From Sphingomonas sp. Ant H11 (GTDB lineage: Bacteria > Pseudomonadota > Alphaproteobacteria > Sphingomonadales > Sphingomonadaceae): a stretch of 49,261 nt of DNA. The stretch lies in NCBI RefSeq assembly GCF_000797515.1, contig NZ_JSBN01000061.1, positions 1 to 49,261 on the forward strand, given 5' to 3'. This document shows, one piece after another, positions 8,769-18,083 of this stretch; position 1 is the stretch's first letter; each line of letters begins with the position of its first letter. Position numbers and translations under genes: made by a program. The notes under the pieces are model-generated. The model was not told where the DNA came from and made no database searches. It saw only the letters and a program-made list of their open reading frames with translations.

Positions 8769-10977
8769 ATGGCAATCCAGATTCGCACCACGCTCGACGA
8801 ACCTGAAACCGGCGTCAGCTTCGTGCCGCACCGCCCGGCGCGCCCGCCCAAGGCGGAAGGGGGCAAGCCGTTCAAGCTCGTCTCCGAATATCAGGCAGCG
8901 GGCGACCAGCCGACCGCGATCGCCGAACTCGTCGCGCAAACGCAAGCGGGCGAGCGCGACCAGGTGCTGCTCGGCGTCACCGGCTCGGGCAAGACCTTCA
9001 CTATGGCCAAGGTGATCGAGGCGGTGCAGCGCCCCGCTTTGATCCTCGCCCCCAACAAGATCCTGGCGGCGCAGCTTTATGGCGAGATGAAGTCGTTTTT
9101 TCCCGGAGAATGCGGTCGAATATTTCGTCAGTTATTACGATTATTATCAGCCCGAGGCCTATGTCGCGCGCTCGGACACGTACATTGAGAAGGAAAGCTC
9201 GACCAACGAGGCGATCGACCGGATGCGCCACGCCGCCACCCGCTCGCTGCTTGAACGCGACGATGTGATCATCGTCGCCTCGGTGTCGTGCCTTTACGGC
9301 ATCGGCTCGGTCGAAACCTATTCGGCGATGATCTTCGACCTCAAAAAGGGCCAGACCGTCGACCAGCGCGAAATCGTGCGCAAGCTCGTCGCCTTGCAGT
9401 ATAAGCGCAACGATGCGGCGTTCCAGCGCGGCAATTTCCGCGTGCGCGGCGATGCGCTGGAGGTGTTCCCGTCGCATTATGACGACACCGCCTGGCGCGT
9501 GTCGTTCTTCGGTGATGAGATCGAGGATATCGTCGAGTTCGACCCGCTGACCGGCAAGAAGGTGGCGAGCCTCGACTCGATCCGCATCTACGCCAACAGC
9601 CACTATGTGACGCCGGGGCCGACGCTCAAGCAAGCGATGGAGGCGATCAAGTTCGAGCTGCAGGAGCGGCTCAAGGAACTCGTGCCCGAGGGCAAATTGT
9701 TAGAGGCGCAGCGGCTGGAGCAGCGCACCAATTTCGACCTGGAGATGATCGCGGCGACCGGTTCGTGCGCGGGGATCGAGAATTACTCGCGCTTCCTCAC
9801 CGGCCGCATGCCGGGCGAGCCGCCGCCCACTTTGTTCGAATATCTGCCCGAGAACGCGCTTTTGTTCGTCGATGAGAGCCACCAGACGATCGGCCAGATC
9901 AACGGCATGTCGCGCGGCGATCACCGCCGCAAGCTGACGCTTGCCGAATATGGCTTCCGCTTGCCGTCCGCGATCGACAACCGGCCGCTGCGCTTCAACG
10001 AATGGGACGCGATGCGCCCGCAGACGACCTATGTCTCGGCGACGCCGGGCGCGTGGGAGATGGAGCAGACCGGCGGCGTGTTCGCCGAGCAGGTCATTCG
10101 CCCGACCGGGCTGATCGACCCGCCGATCGAGATCAAGCCGGTCGAGGAGCAAGTGCAGGATCTGATCGTCGAGGCGCGCAAGACCGCCGAGCTTGGCTAT
10201 CGCACGCTGGTGACGACGCTGACCAAGCGCATGGCCGAGGATCTGACCGAGTTCATGCACGAGGCGGGGCTCAAGGTCCGCTACATGCACAGCGACGTCG
10301 AGACGCTGGAGCGTATCGAGTTGATCCGCGATTTGCGGCTTGGCGTGTATGACGTGCTGATCGGCATCAACCTGTTGCGCGAGGGATTGGATATTCCCGA
10401 ATGCGGGCTGGTCGCGATCCTCGATGCCGACAAGGAAGGGTTCCTGCGCTCGGAAACCTCGCTGATCCAGACGATTGGCCGCGCGGCGCGCAACGTCGAT
10501 GGCCGTGTGATCCTCTATGCCGATCGCATGACGGGCTCGATGGAGCGCGCGATCAACGAAACCAACCGCCGCCGGGAAAAGCAGCGCGCCTATAACGAGG
10601 CGCACGGCATCACGCCGACGACGATCAAGCGCAACATCGGCGACATCATCCAGGATGTGTCGAGCCGTGATCAGGTGACGGTGGAGATCGATGAGGACCG
10701 CCCGCACATGGTCGGCCACAATCTGCGCGCCTATATCGAGGACCTCGAAAAGAAGATGCGCGCGGCGGCCGCGGACCTGGAGTTCGAAACCGCCGGTCGC
10801 CTGCGCGACGAGATCCGGCAGCTGGAGCAGGAAGAACTGGGATTGCCGGTCGACCAGCAAAAAGCCCCGGTGATGGGCCGCTCGAACGAGGGGAAGCCTG
10901 GCACGCGCAAGACGCGCTACGGCAAGAGCCAGAAGATGCGCGCTGGGATGGCAGGGAGTTCGCGGCGGGCGAGGTGA
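8769..10977 (+). CDS. uvrB: Excinuclease ABC subunit B, frameshifted in the record
   Basis: DNA-damage recognition helicase of nucleotide excision repair, acting with UvrA and UvrC. Seen: Walker A GVTGSGKT (about residue 69), the beta-hairpin [10 protein letters not shown] that inserts between DNA strands, the DESH helicase motif, the C-terminal helicase motif QTIGRAARN, and a C-terminal UVR domain ([18 protein letters not shown]) for UvrC contact. The first 111 residues are in a different frame. Dropping one T from the T6 run at 9096-9101 restores [20 protein letters not shown] and a protein of about 735 residues, the normal length. A basic tail ([20 protein letters not shown]) follows. Confidence 0.95.
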
Positions 10978-11057
10978 GGGCGATCAAGGTATGGCCAGCT
11001 TTTGTGGTTGTGACGCGATGGTGTAATCTCGGATGATCTCGGGAAAGGAGCTTCCCG

Positions 11058-11423
11058 GTGACCGACGACTTTGACAGGCGCAAATCTGTCCTTTATAAAG
11101 GACAGATAAATGAGGTTTGGCAAACTTCCGAATTCCACGAATGGCTCACATCCCTGCGCGACCTTCGAGGTCGGGCGCGGATTTTCGATCGACTGCTGCG
11201 CGTTGCCGATGGCAATTTCGGCGATGCCAAGTCGGTCGGTGAGGGTGTCGAGGAGTTGCGGCTGCATTTTGGCCCAGGGTATCGGGTCTATTTCAAGCGG
11301 CAGGGTAGCGCGATCGTTCTATTGTTGGCAGGCGGTGACAAAAGCGGACAACGCCGTGACATTGCAACGGCGATCGAACTGGCGAGGCGAGAAGAGTATG
11401 GCGCTGAAAACGACGATCTTTGA
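11058..11423 (+). CDS. RelE/ParE-superfamily toxin (HigB/Gp49-like)
   Basis: The conserved body (TSEFHEWLTSLRDLRGRARI, GNFGDAKSVGEGVEELRLHF, GPGYRVYFKRQG, LLAGGDKSGQRRDIATAIEL) is that of the phage-derived Gp49/HigB-like addiction-module killer proteins, which cleave mRNA at the ribosome. The longest frame starts at GTG 11058 after AAAGGAG, but its first 16 codons lie across the promoter and operator at 11071-11106, so this start is doubtful. Family members begin near residue EVWQTSEF. An ATG at 11110 is ideally placed but in the wrong frame; one missing base just after it would give a normal short start. The antitoxin overlaps the 3' end by 26 bases. Confidence 0.8.
   Translation: MTDDFDRRKSVLYKGQINEVWQTSEFHEWLTSLRDLRGRARIFDRLLRVADGNFGDAKSVGEGVEELRLHFGPGYRVYFKRQGSAIVLLLAGGDKSGQRRDIATAIELARREEYGAENDDL
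11071..11106 (+). promoter_or_regulatory. Promoter with embedded operator palindrome for the HigBA-type module
   Basis: TTGACA at 11071-11076, a 17-base spacer and TATAAA at 11094-11099 form a near-consensus sigma-70 promoter. A perfect 22-bp palindrome at 11085-11106 (half-site TCTGTCCTTTA) covers the -10 box. This is the usual architecture for autorepression by a toxin-antitoxin complex. It implies transcription begins near 11106, downstream of the longest possible toxin start. Confidence 0.8.
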
Positions 11424-11688
11424 TCCGGCCGAATATCTCGACACCGAAGAGGAAGTGATTGCCTTCCTCGACGCATCGATGGACGGTGGGGACGCCCAAC
11501 ATATTGCGCGCGCCCTTGGCATTGTTGCCCGTTCCAAAGGCATGACCGAAATCGCGCGGAAGACAGGTGTTGGACGGCAGGCGCTGTATGCGGCGCTCTC
11601 CGAAAACGGAAACCCGACGCTGGAAACACTGACGGCGGTGCTGGGCGCAATGGGCTTGCGATTGAGCGTTGCGCGCGACGCCGCTTAG
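11398..11688 (+). CDS. HigA-like addiction-module antitoxin (COG3636 type)
   Basis: 96 residues. The N terminus (FDPAEYLDTEEEVIAFLDAS) binds the toxin in this family, and the C-terminal helix-turn-helix (MTEIARKTGVGRQALYAALSENGNPTLETL) binds the operator. It begins inside the toxin gene at ATG 11398, so the pair is translationally coupled in toxin-first order, as in other HigBA modules. Its stop overlaps by four bases the stop of the convergent PRC-barrel gene. Confidence 0.88.
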   Translation: MALKTTIFDPAEYLDTEEEVIAFLDASMDGGDAQHIARALGIVARSKGMTEIARKTGVGRQALYAALSENGNPTLETLTAVLGAMGLRLSVARDAA

Positions 11689-12053
11689 CCCAGCGACAGA
11701 TCCTCGCCCGCCACATCATAATATTTCGACACCCGGTCGGCATAGGCCTGGTCGAATTCGGGCGGGTTGGCTGCCCAGCTCGGGCCGCCTTCCAGCACGC
11801 GGCGGTCGATCGTCACGATATAGGTGTCGTTGACCGGGTCGAACTGCAGCAGCGAAAAGGGCAGCGGATAATAAGCGCGCCCCATGCCGAGAAACCCGCC
11901 GATCGTCAGCACGGCATACAGCGTGTGCCCGGTGCGCTTGTTGACCATCATCGCATACACGCTGCCGATCTTGTCGCCATCGCGGCTCCGCACCTGCATC
12001 GTGTCGGTCTTGTTCGATTGCAGCAGCAATTGCGTGGGTTCGGTCTGGGCCAT
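11685..12053 (-). CDS. PRC-barrel domain protein
   Basis: 122 residues with a single PRC-barrel fold: LLQSNKTDTMQVRSRDGDKIGSV begins the barrel, and MMVNKRTGHTLYAVLTIGGF and YYPLPFSLLQFD continue it. The domain occurs in photosynthetic reaction-centre H subunits and RimM and in many small stress or envelope proteins of alphaproteobacteria. I start at the ATG at 12053 because AAAGGA lies six bases upstream; the ATG at 12074 has no such site. The function of this stand-alone form is not known. Downstream of the MFS gene on the same strand. Confidence 0.82.
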   Translation of the reverse strand: MAQTEPTQLLLQSNKTDTMQVRSRDGDKIGSVYAMMVNKRTGHTLYAVLTIGGFLGMGRAYYPLPFSLLQFDPVNDTYIVTIDRRVLEGGPSWAANPPEFDQAYADRVSKYYDVAGEDLSLG

Positions 12054-12105
12054 GGTGGTTCCTTTGATGCGCAACCGAAACGGCGCAATGGCCCTGAGAG
12101 TTCCC

Positions 12106-13380
12106 TCAATCCTCCACGATCAGGCTGGTCTGCCGCGTTTCCGGCAGCAGCCAGAAACACACGCTGGTCAGCGCCAGCATCCCGCTGACATACCAGTAGA
12201 AGGCGCTTTCGATGTGCCAGCCCTTCAGGCTCAATGCGACATATTCCGCCGTGCCGCCAAAGGCCGCGTTGCCGATCGCATAGGGAAAGGCGACGCCGAG
12301 CGCGCGGATGTGCGCGGGGAACAGCTCGGCTTTCACCAACGCGCTGATCGAGGTGTAGGCCGCGAGCAGCAGCAGCGGCACCAGCACGATGGCAAAGGCG
12401 GCACCGGGCGTGTGCACGTTTTCCAATGCGCTGAACACCGGCACCGAGACGATCGCCCCGCCAATGCCGAACAGCAGCAGCATCGGCTTGCGCCCGACGC
12501 GATCGGCCAGCGCACCGAAGAGCGGCTGCACCAGCATGAACACCACCAAAGCGGCGGTCATGATCGCGGTCGCGGTCTGCACCGAAAAGCCGACGGTGTT
12601 GGCAAGGAACTTCTGCATGTACGTGGTGTAGGCATAGAAAGCGAGGCCACCGCCCGCGCTGATCGCACCGACCAGCAGAAATTCGCGCGGATGCGCGCGC
12701 CACAAGGCCGCCATGCCCGAGGCCGGGCGATCCACCGCCAGCGCCCGGAAGGACGCGGTCTCCGCCAATCCACGCCGCAGCAGATAAACGCCAAGCGCCA
12801 GCGCCGCGCCCAGCGCAAAGGCGATGCGCCAGCCGAAACTGTCCATCTGCGCCTTGGTAAAGACCGCCTGCAGCAGCAGTGTTACCGCCAGCGCGCTCAG
12901 CATCCCGCCGATCAGCGTGACATATTGGAAGCTCGACCAGAAACCGCGATGCCGCCGCGTCGCCATTTCGGAAAGATAGGTCGCGCTCGCGCCATATTCG
13001 CCGCCGACCGACAGCCCCTGCAGCAGCCGCGCGACCAGCAGCAGGATCGGCGCGGCGATCCCGATCGTGGCGTAGGTCGGCGCAAACGCGATCATCAGCG
13101 AGCCTGCACACATCAACGCCACCGACACCGCCAGCCCGGCCTTGCGCCCATGCCGATCGGCATAGCGGCCCATCAGATAAGCGCCGATCGGCCGCATGAA
13201 GAAACCGACTGCGAACACCGCCGAGGTGTTCAGCAATTGCGCTGTCGGATCGCCCTTGGGGAAGAAAGAGGCGGAGAAATAGAGCGACAACGCGGAATAG
13301 GCGTACCAGTCATACCATTCGACCAGATTGCCCGCCGATCCGCCGATGATGGCGCGCAGCCGCTTCGCCTCGAGTGCCAT
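12106..13380 (-). CDS. MFS transporter of the metabolite:proton symporter (KgtP/ShiA-like) type
   Basis: 424 residues, twelve predicted helices. Diagnostic features are GNLVEWYDWYAY in helix 1, the MFS signature GRYADRHGRK between helices 2 and 3, LQGLSVGGEYGASATYLSEMA in helix 4, ALADRVGRKP between helices 8 and 9 and AELFPAHIRALGVAFPYAIG in the second half. This is the proline/alpha-ketoglutarate/shikimate class that imports organic acids with protons. The start ATG at 13380 has AAGGAG upstream. The substrate is not fixed by sequence. Confidence 0.88.
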   Translation of the reverse strand: MALEAKRLRAIIGGSAGNLVEWYDWYAYSALSLYFSASFFPKGDPTAQLLNTSAVFAVGFFMRPIGAYLMGRYADRHGRKAGLAVSVALMCAGSLMIAFAPTYATIGIAAPILLLVARLLQGLSVGGEYGASATYLSEMATRRHRGFWSSFQYVTLIGGMLSALAVTLLLQAVFTKAQMDSFGWRIAFALGAALALGVYLLRRGLAETASFRALAVDRPASGMAALWRAHPREFLLVGAISAGGGLAFYAYTTYMQKFLANTVGFSVQTATAIMTAALVVFMLVQPLFGALADRVGRKPMLLLFGIGGAIVSVPVFSALENVHTPGAAFAIVLVPLLLLAAYTSISALVKAELFPAHIRALGVAFPYAIGNAAFGGTAEYVALSLKGWHIESAFYWYVSGMLALTSVCFWLLPETRQTSLIVED

Positions 13381-13473
13381 GCGTCTCTCCTTGCCGGGCA
13401 CCAGAGGCGAAATCGCGACGGGGTGCAAGACCGGCGGTTGAGCGCGGCCTCCGCTTCGCGCATACACCGTTAC

Positions 13474-14009
13474 ATGCCCAAATTTTCCGTTCGTTCCGCT
13501 GTTCTTGCCGCCGTGCTGGCGGTGGGCGGTTGCGTCAGCCCGCCCGCGTCGCCGCCCTCGCCGCCAGTCGCGGTGCCGCGTCCGGTGCCCGTGCCGCCCA
13601 CGCCGTCCGCGCCGCAACCGCTCGACTGGCGCGATTGGGCGGTAACGCCCGGCGATTGGAGCTATCGCGCCGATGTCGCCGGATCGGTGGCCGCTTTCGG
13701 CCGATCCGGGGGCGAGGCGTTGCTGACACTGCGGTGCGATCGCGGGTCGAGTATCGTGTCGCTGTCGCGATCAGGATCCGGGACCGCGCCGCTGCTGGTA
13801 CGCACTACCAGTCTTGCACGCACTTTGACCGCGCTTCCTGCCAACGCCGATTCTGCGCAGGCAACGGTCGCGCTGGAAGCGCGCGACCCGCTGCTCGATG
13901 CGATGGCGTTCAGTCGCGGGCGTTCATTGTCGAGCAACCCAGTGCACCGACCCTGGTGGTGCCCGCCTGGGCCGAGATCGGCCGGGTGATCGAGGATTGC
14001 CGTCGCTGA
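13474..14009 (+). CDS. Proline-rich lipoprotein of unknown function, frameshifted in the record
   Basis: The ATG at 13474 opens a lipoprotein signal (AVLAAVLAVGGC with the lipobox cysteine), then a Pro-rich linker (SPPASPPSPPVAVPRPVPVP) and a soluble domain beginning WAVTPGDWSYRADVAGSVAAFG. Near 13916-13923 one base is missing: restoring it turns AFSRGRS into AFSRGRFIVEQPSAPTLVVPAW and lets the frame continue to EIGRVIEDCR and the TGA at 14007. The product of about 178 residues is a probable outer-membrane lipoprotein. No recognised domain; divergent from the MFS gene. Confidence 0.7.
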
Positions 14010-14183
14010 GCAGGGCTCTCGGTCGGCCGTGGAACCCGCAATCGATGTCCTTCGGGCAGGCGAAAGAGAATCGTCGAAATCTTCGAACATTACAAGACTT
14101 GTTTCGTAAATTTATATGATTCAAACACGAGTCGTGACCGGTCTTGGTCACGCTGTTTTCAACTAGCGAAAGGAGGTGATCCG

Positions 14184-14240
14184 ATGTCTCATGGTTCAGC
14201 AATGGGGTCGGTTCAGTTCGTTCGGGGGACGCACCGCTAA
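14184..14240 (+). CDS. 18-residue ORF with a full-length anti-16S Shine-Dalgarno
   Basis: ATG to TAA encodes MSHGSAMGSVQFVRGTHR. The start is preceded with a one-base gap by GAAAGGAGGTGATCC (14168-14182), which is complementary over 15 bases to the alphaproteobacterial 16S rRNA 3' tail; ordinary ribosome-binding sites match four to six. Such a site may be a ribosome-trapping element or drive very strong initiation of a micropeptide. The ORF lies within a structured, terminator-bounded stretch. I do not recognise the peptide. Confidence 0.45.
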   Translation: MSHGSAMGSVQFVRGTHR

Positions 14241-14368
14241 GCTTTTCGGGGTAACCCGTTGACGGTAGGGGCGGGGGGTATTTTCCCCCAGACAACGCCA
14301 TCCCCGTCGAAGCTGATGCGGTCCGCATGGTCTCCCAAGCTGGAGCTTCCGGCCGCTGACCATGTCAG

Positions 14369-14409
14369 GAGGTTGCCGGGGTGCCGTGAGGCCCCCGGCA
14401 GCCTCTTTT
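14369..14409 (+). terminator. Rho-independent terminator of the structured transcript
   Basis: GAGG-T-TGCCGGGG (14369-14381) pairs with CCCCGGCA-G-CCTC (14393-14405) around a short loop, followed by TTTT. This is a strong GC-rich stem with a T-tract, on the plus strand, and marks the 3' end of whatever is transcribed through the 18-codon ORF. Confidence 0.75.
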
Positions 14410-14543
14410 CATTTTGGGTAACGCCGAGGGGCGAGTGTCCCGTAATGGCCCTCCAAATCGTATATCTTAACGCGACCGAAACCATGATTTTCGCTAGATG
14501 CTGCGCTGCAACGTGTTGCGTGTGAGTCGTTGGGGGCGTAAAT

Positions 14544-14750
14544 ATGGCTATCTTTGCGGGTATAGCTGCCTGTGTAATTGCGTTCGCGGTTTGGGAGGTG
14601 TTGCAGCTGCTGAAGCAGCGTCGCGCTGCCGTCAGGCGGGGTAAGCGCAGGCAACGCAACCTCGCTTACCAACAAGCGTGGGACGCCGTGTTCGGGCGTG
14701 GCGGACAGCGCCGCCTGACGGTCCAACCACCCGAGGCCGACAAAGAGTGA
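14544..14750 (+). CDS. Small single-pass membrane protein
   Basis: 68 residues: one hydrophobic helix (IFAGIAACVIAFAVWEVLQLL) followed by a strongly basic segment (KQRRAAVRRGKRRQRN) and an acidic end. The positive-inside pattern predicts a cytoplasmic C terminus. The ATG at 14544 has only a weak purine-rich site (GGGGG) upstream. No family recognised; it could be chance, but composition and codon pattern fit a real gene. Confidence 0.5.
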   Translation: MAIFAGIAACVIAFAVWEVLQLLKQRRAAVRRGKRRQRNLAYQQAWDAVFGRGGQRRLTVQPPEADKE

Positions 14751-14835
14751 TCTATAGAGTGAGCGCTTGCCGCGTCGCCTGAGCGACGGCATGATCCAGG
14801 GTGCGTTCGGTTGGATCGCGGCCCTGGAGAAACTG

Positions 14836-16432
14836 ATGCGGATCCCTATCGCTTCGTTGGTGCTGTGTGCGTTTGCTGTCGCACCGGCGACCGCCCAGGT
14901 TTCGAAGGAGGCGTTGCCAACGATCGAAGAGGTTTCGATCGAGCAGTTGCAGGCGCTGATGGCGCACGGGACGGGCAGCGCCGCAATCACGCAGGCGTAT
15001 CTGGCGCGGATTGCGGCGATGGATCGCAGTGGACCGAAACTCCGCGCGGTGATCGCGATCAACCCCGATGCGCTGGCGCAGGCGCGCGCGAGCGACGCGC
15101 GGCGTAAGGCGGGCAAGGTGCTGGGCCCGCTCGATGGCGTGCCCGTGCTGATCAAGGACAATATCGAGACCAAGGATCCGATCGCAACCACTGCGGGCAG
15201 CCTGGCGCTGAAGGACAATGTCGGCTTGCGCGACGCGCCGCTGGTGGCGGGGCTGCGGCGGCAGGGCGCGGTGATCCTGGGCAAGACCAATCTCAGCGAA
15301 TGGGCCAATATCCGCTCGAGCAATTCGATCAGCGGGTGGAGTGCGGTCGGTGGGTTGGTGCGCAACCCCTATGCGCTGGACCGGACCGCGTGCGGCTCGT
15401 CGAGTGGATCCGGCGCGGCGGTCGCGGCCAGCTTTGCGGCGGCGGCGGTTGGAACGGAAACCGACGGATCGGTGGTGTGCCCCTCCTCGATGAACGGGCT
15501 GGTCGGCCTCAAACCCACGCTAGGTCTGGTCAGCCGCACCTATGTCGTGCCGATCAGCCACAGCCAGGATACGCCGGGGCCGATGGCGCGCAGCGTACGC
15601 GACGTGGCGATCCTGTTCGACGCGATGGTCGGCTACGATCCCGCCGATGCAGCGAGTATCAATATCGCCTATGCGATCGCGCACAGTTATGCGGGCGACC
15701 TGGCGCGCGCGTCGCTGAAGGGCGTGCGGGTGGCGGTGCTCCATCCCGAGATGCCCGATCTTCTCAAGACCAAATATGAGGCCGCGCTCGCCGTGCTGAA
15801 GGCGCAGGGCGCGGTGCTGGTCGATGTCGAAGCACCGAAACTATCCGGGGTCGGCGAGGCCGAGTCGCTGGTGCTGCACACCGAATTGAAGGCAGATCTG
15901 AACGCCTATCTGAAGACGACGCCGCCTGCGGTAAAAAACGCGCACGCTGGCCGATGTGATCGCCTTCGATACTGCCACTGCTGCGACCGAAATGCCGTTC
16001 TTCGCGCAGGAAACCTTTGAAGCGGCGGAGAAGACGCGCGGCCTCGCCGACCCCGAATATCTCGGTGCGCGCGCGAAATCGCTGCGGCTGGCGGGCAAGG
16101 AGGGCATTGATGCGATGCTCGCCAAGGCGCAGGCGACGATCCTGGTGGAGCCGACTTACGGTATGCCGTGGCTGTCCGACACGGTCTATGGCGATCAGTT
16201 CAGCGGCCCAAGTGCCAGCGAGCTGCCCGCGATCGCTGGCTATCCGCACCTGACGGTGCCGATGGGCCTGGTGCGCGGCGTGCCGGTCGGGCTTTCCTTC
16301 ATCGCGACGGCGATGGGGGATTCGACGGTGCTGCAGGCGGGCTATGTCTATGAACAGGCGGCCAAAGCACGGGTTGCGCCCACCTATGCCGCGACCAACG
16401 ATGCCGGGCCGGGGCTTGATGGCGCGCGTTAG
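14836..16432 (+). CDS. Exported amidase-signature-family hydrolase, frameshifted in the record
   Basis: About 531 residues. The ATG at 14836 (GGAGA upstream) opens a signal peptide ending ATAQV. The amidase-signature catalytic Lys is in GVPVLIKDNIETKD; the glycine-serine region GSSSGSGAAVAASFAAAAVGTETDGS carries the cis-Ser and nucleophile. The C-terminal part (TLADVIAFDTATAATEMPFF to TNDAGPGLDGAR) is in another frame. Removing one A from the A6 run at 15933-15938 restores PPAVKTRTLADVIAFD. Such exported amidases hydrolyse amide or peptide-amide bonds; the true substrate is not predictable. Confidence 0.9.
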
Positions 16433-16435
16433 CGC

Positions 16436-16888
16436 CTAGCGTTCCAGCAATTCCGGGCGGATGTGGATCGCGGTCAGCGACATGCGCACTTCGATCAGGA
16501 ACGACACCAGCGCCGAGATCAACAATCCCATCGCCAGGATGAAGGATAGCGCGACGATGGTACCGATGTGGAGCTTGATCAGCACCGCGACGAACAGCAA
16601 GGCCACCACCAGGCACGTCATTACCGCGCTCGACACAGCCATCACCAATGCCGCGTTGATTACCGACATGCGGCGGTCGAGCAGCCGCAATTCCCAGACG
16701 TGGCGGTCATGTTCGGGCCCGACCGAGCGGGGGTGAAGGTCCTCCACCGCGCGGGCGCGATCGACCACCCGGGAAAGCCGTCCGGCCAGCACGTTGAGCA
16801 AGGCACCGATTCCGGCCAGCATGAACACCGGGGATAGCGAAAGCTGGATCGTCTGCGCGATCGTGTTGACAGCGGGGATCGAGAACAT
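16436..16888 (-). CDS. DUF2721 family membrane protein
   Basis: 150 residues with three hydrophobic stretches: IQLSLSPVFMLAGIGALLNVL near the N terminus, INAALVMAVSSAVMTCLVVAL in the middle and LSFILAMGLLISALVSFLIEV near the end, separated by a charged loop containing RLSRVVDRARAVED and ELRLLDRRM. This is the DUF2721 pattern, of unknown function, common in alphaproteobacteria. It converges on the amidase gene with three bases between stops. Confidence 0.82.
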   Translation of the reverse strand: MFSIPAVNTIAQTIQLSLSPVFMLAGIGALLNVLAGRLSRVVDRARAVEDLHPRSVGPEHDRHVWELRLLDRRMSVINAALVMAVSSAVMTCLVVALLFVAVLIKLHIGTIVALSFILAMGLLISALVSFLIEVRMSLTAIHIRPELLER

Positions 16889-16972
16889 CGTTCGACATTG
16901 GGGGGTGTCGCCGCGCGACGCAAGCGGTGCTCTGCACCGAATGGTAACCCAGTTGCGCTAACGCCGTGCGCC

Positions 16973-18048
16973 ATGACCAAGCCGATGCTGCTCGCGGAGT
17001 TCACGCGCCTGCCGTCGCCGACCCGGGCGAGCGTGCTCGATGGCCTGTCGGGCGCGATCGATGCAGTGGCGGAAGCCGCCCCTGCCGCGCAACGTTTCCT
17101 GCGCTATCAATGGTATGCGGCGGCGCTGGAGGCTTATGGCGGCGCGGCGCGCACGATTGTGGTGGAAGACGACGACGAACCGGTGATCGCTCTGCCGTTT
17201 GTCGGTGTCGGGCCGACGTTGGCGCGCGTCGCGATGGTGCCGGGCTGTTATTGGCCGTTCCGCGGCTTTCCCATGCACGCGCGGGTTGCACCCGCGCGGT
17301 CGATGCGCTGCTTGACACGCTCGGGCGCTCGGTCAACGCGCTGCGGATCGGGCCAGTCTGCGACGGCGATCCGACGATCGAGGCGTTGCTCGCGCGGGCC
17401 CGGGCGAAAGGGTGGGCGGCGCTCGACCGCTTCGTCGCCAACAGTTTCGTGCTCGATTTGACGCAGGACGATTGGCCGCGCGGATCGACGCTGCGCAAGA
17501 ATCGCTTCCATGAAAAGCATTTGGCCGAACATGGTGTGCTCGACTGGCGCTTTGTCGGCGCTGGAGAGTGGGAACTTGCCTTCGATGCCTTCGCGCAGGT
17601 CGAGGGACGGAGCTGGATCGGGGCGAAGACTGACGGGCGCGATGCCAAGTTCACCCGCACCGGCCATGGCCGGTTCTGGCGCGCGGCAGCGCGCGATCCG
17701 ATCCTGGCGGGAATGATGTCGGCGGCGCTGCTGACCATCAAGGGTGTGCCCAGCGCCTTCTCCTTCGATCTCGATTGCGGCCCGACGCGCTACGCCATCG
17801 CCAACAGCTATGACCCTGCTGTCGCCAGACATTCGCCGGGCAAGCTGCTCGCGTATCGCAATCTCATGCATGCACGGGGAGCGGGGATTCGAATGGTCGA
17901 TTGGGGCGCGGGCGACAGCGGATACAAACAGACGCTGGGTGCCGTGCAAGGTCCGGCGTTGCGCGATTGGCTGCTGGTGCGGCCCGGTGTCCCGGCGGCG
18001 TTGGCGCGGCTGTTGAAAGGGCGTTGGGCCGCCAGCGGGCAGGGGTGA
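16973..18048 (+). CDS. GNAT/FemAB-like acetyltransferase-fold protein, frameshifted in the record
   Basis: About 358 residues when joined. The N-terminal part (from MTKPMLLAEFTRLPSPTRAS to FRGFPMHARVA) is in one frame; AVDALLDTLGRSVNALRIGP onwards is in another. One base is missing near 17287-17300, most likely at the C3 run 17291-17293. The C-terminal half (RGSTLRKNRFHEKHLAEHG, FTRTGHGRFWRAAARD, ADTGYKQTLG-like GAGDSGYKQTLG) fits the Acetyltransf_6/FemAB-like family found near polysaccharide and lipid modification genes. The acceptor is unknown. Confidence 0.7.
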
Positions 18049-18083
18049 CGGATCCCCGGCGCTGCGCACTGCGTTGAACACGG

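Larger units (their letters stand above)
14134..14410 (+). ncRNA. Candidate structured small RNA or regulatory leader with internal 18-codon ORF
   Basis: Between 14010 and 14543 there is no normal-size gene but many inverted repeats on one strand: GTGACC/GGTCAC (14134-14151), a GNRA-type hairpin CGGG-GTAA-CCCG (14247-14258), GGGGG/CCCCC (14274-14289), ATGCG/CGCAT (14316-14328) nested inside GAAGCT/AGCTTC (14309-14349), and a terminator ending at 14409. AT-rich sequence with a possible -10 (TATGAT, 14115-14120) lies upstream. The 18-codon ORF at 14184 sits near the 5' end. I infer a short transcript of about 270 bases; whether it is a dual-function RNA, a riboregulator or a leader is unknown. 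Confidence 0.45.

Noticed and set aside
11110..11688. Plus-strand frame fusing the 5' toxin region to the antitoxin
   Set aside because: Only its last 96 codons resemble a protein family (HigA-like); the upstream part is the out-of-frame reading of the toxin gene. ATG 11110 itself stays of interest as a possible toxin start.
11884..13473. Long plus-strand open frame opposite the MFS transporter
   Set aside because: It is the antisense of a clear 12-helix transporter gene; its protein is Arg/Gln/His-rich without family features. Only its last part, from 13474, is a real lipoprotein gene.
14259..14525. 88-codon plus-strand ORF across the structured region
   Set aside because: It runs straight through a strong terminator (14369-14409) and its residues follow the hairpin sequences; no coding character.
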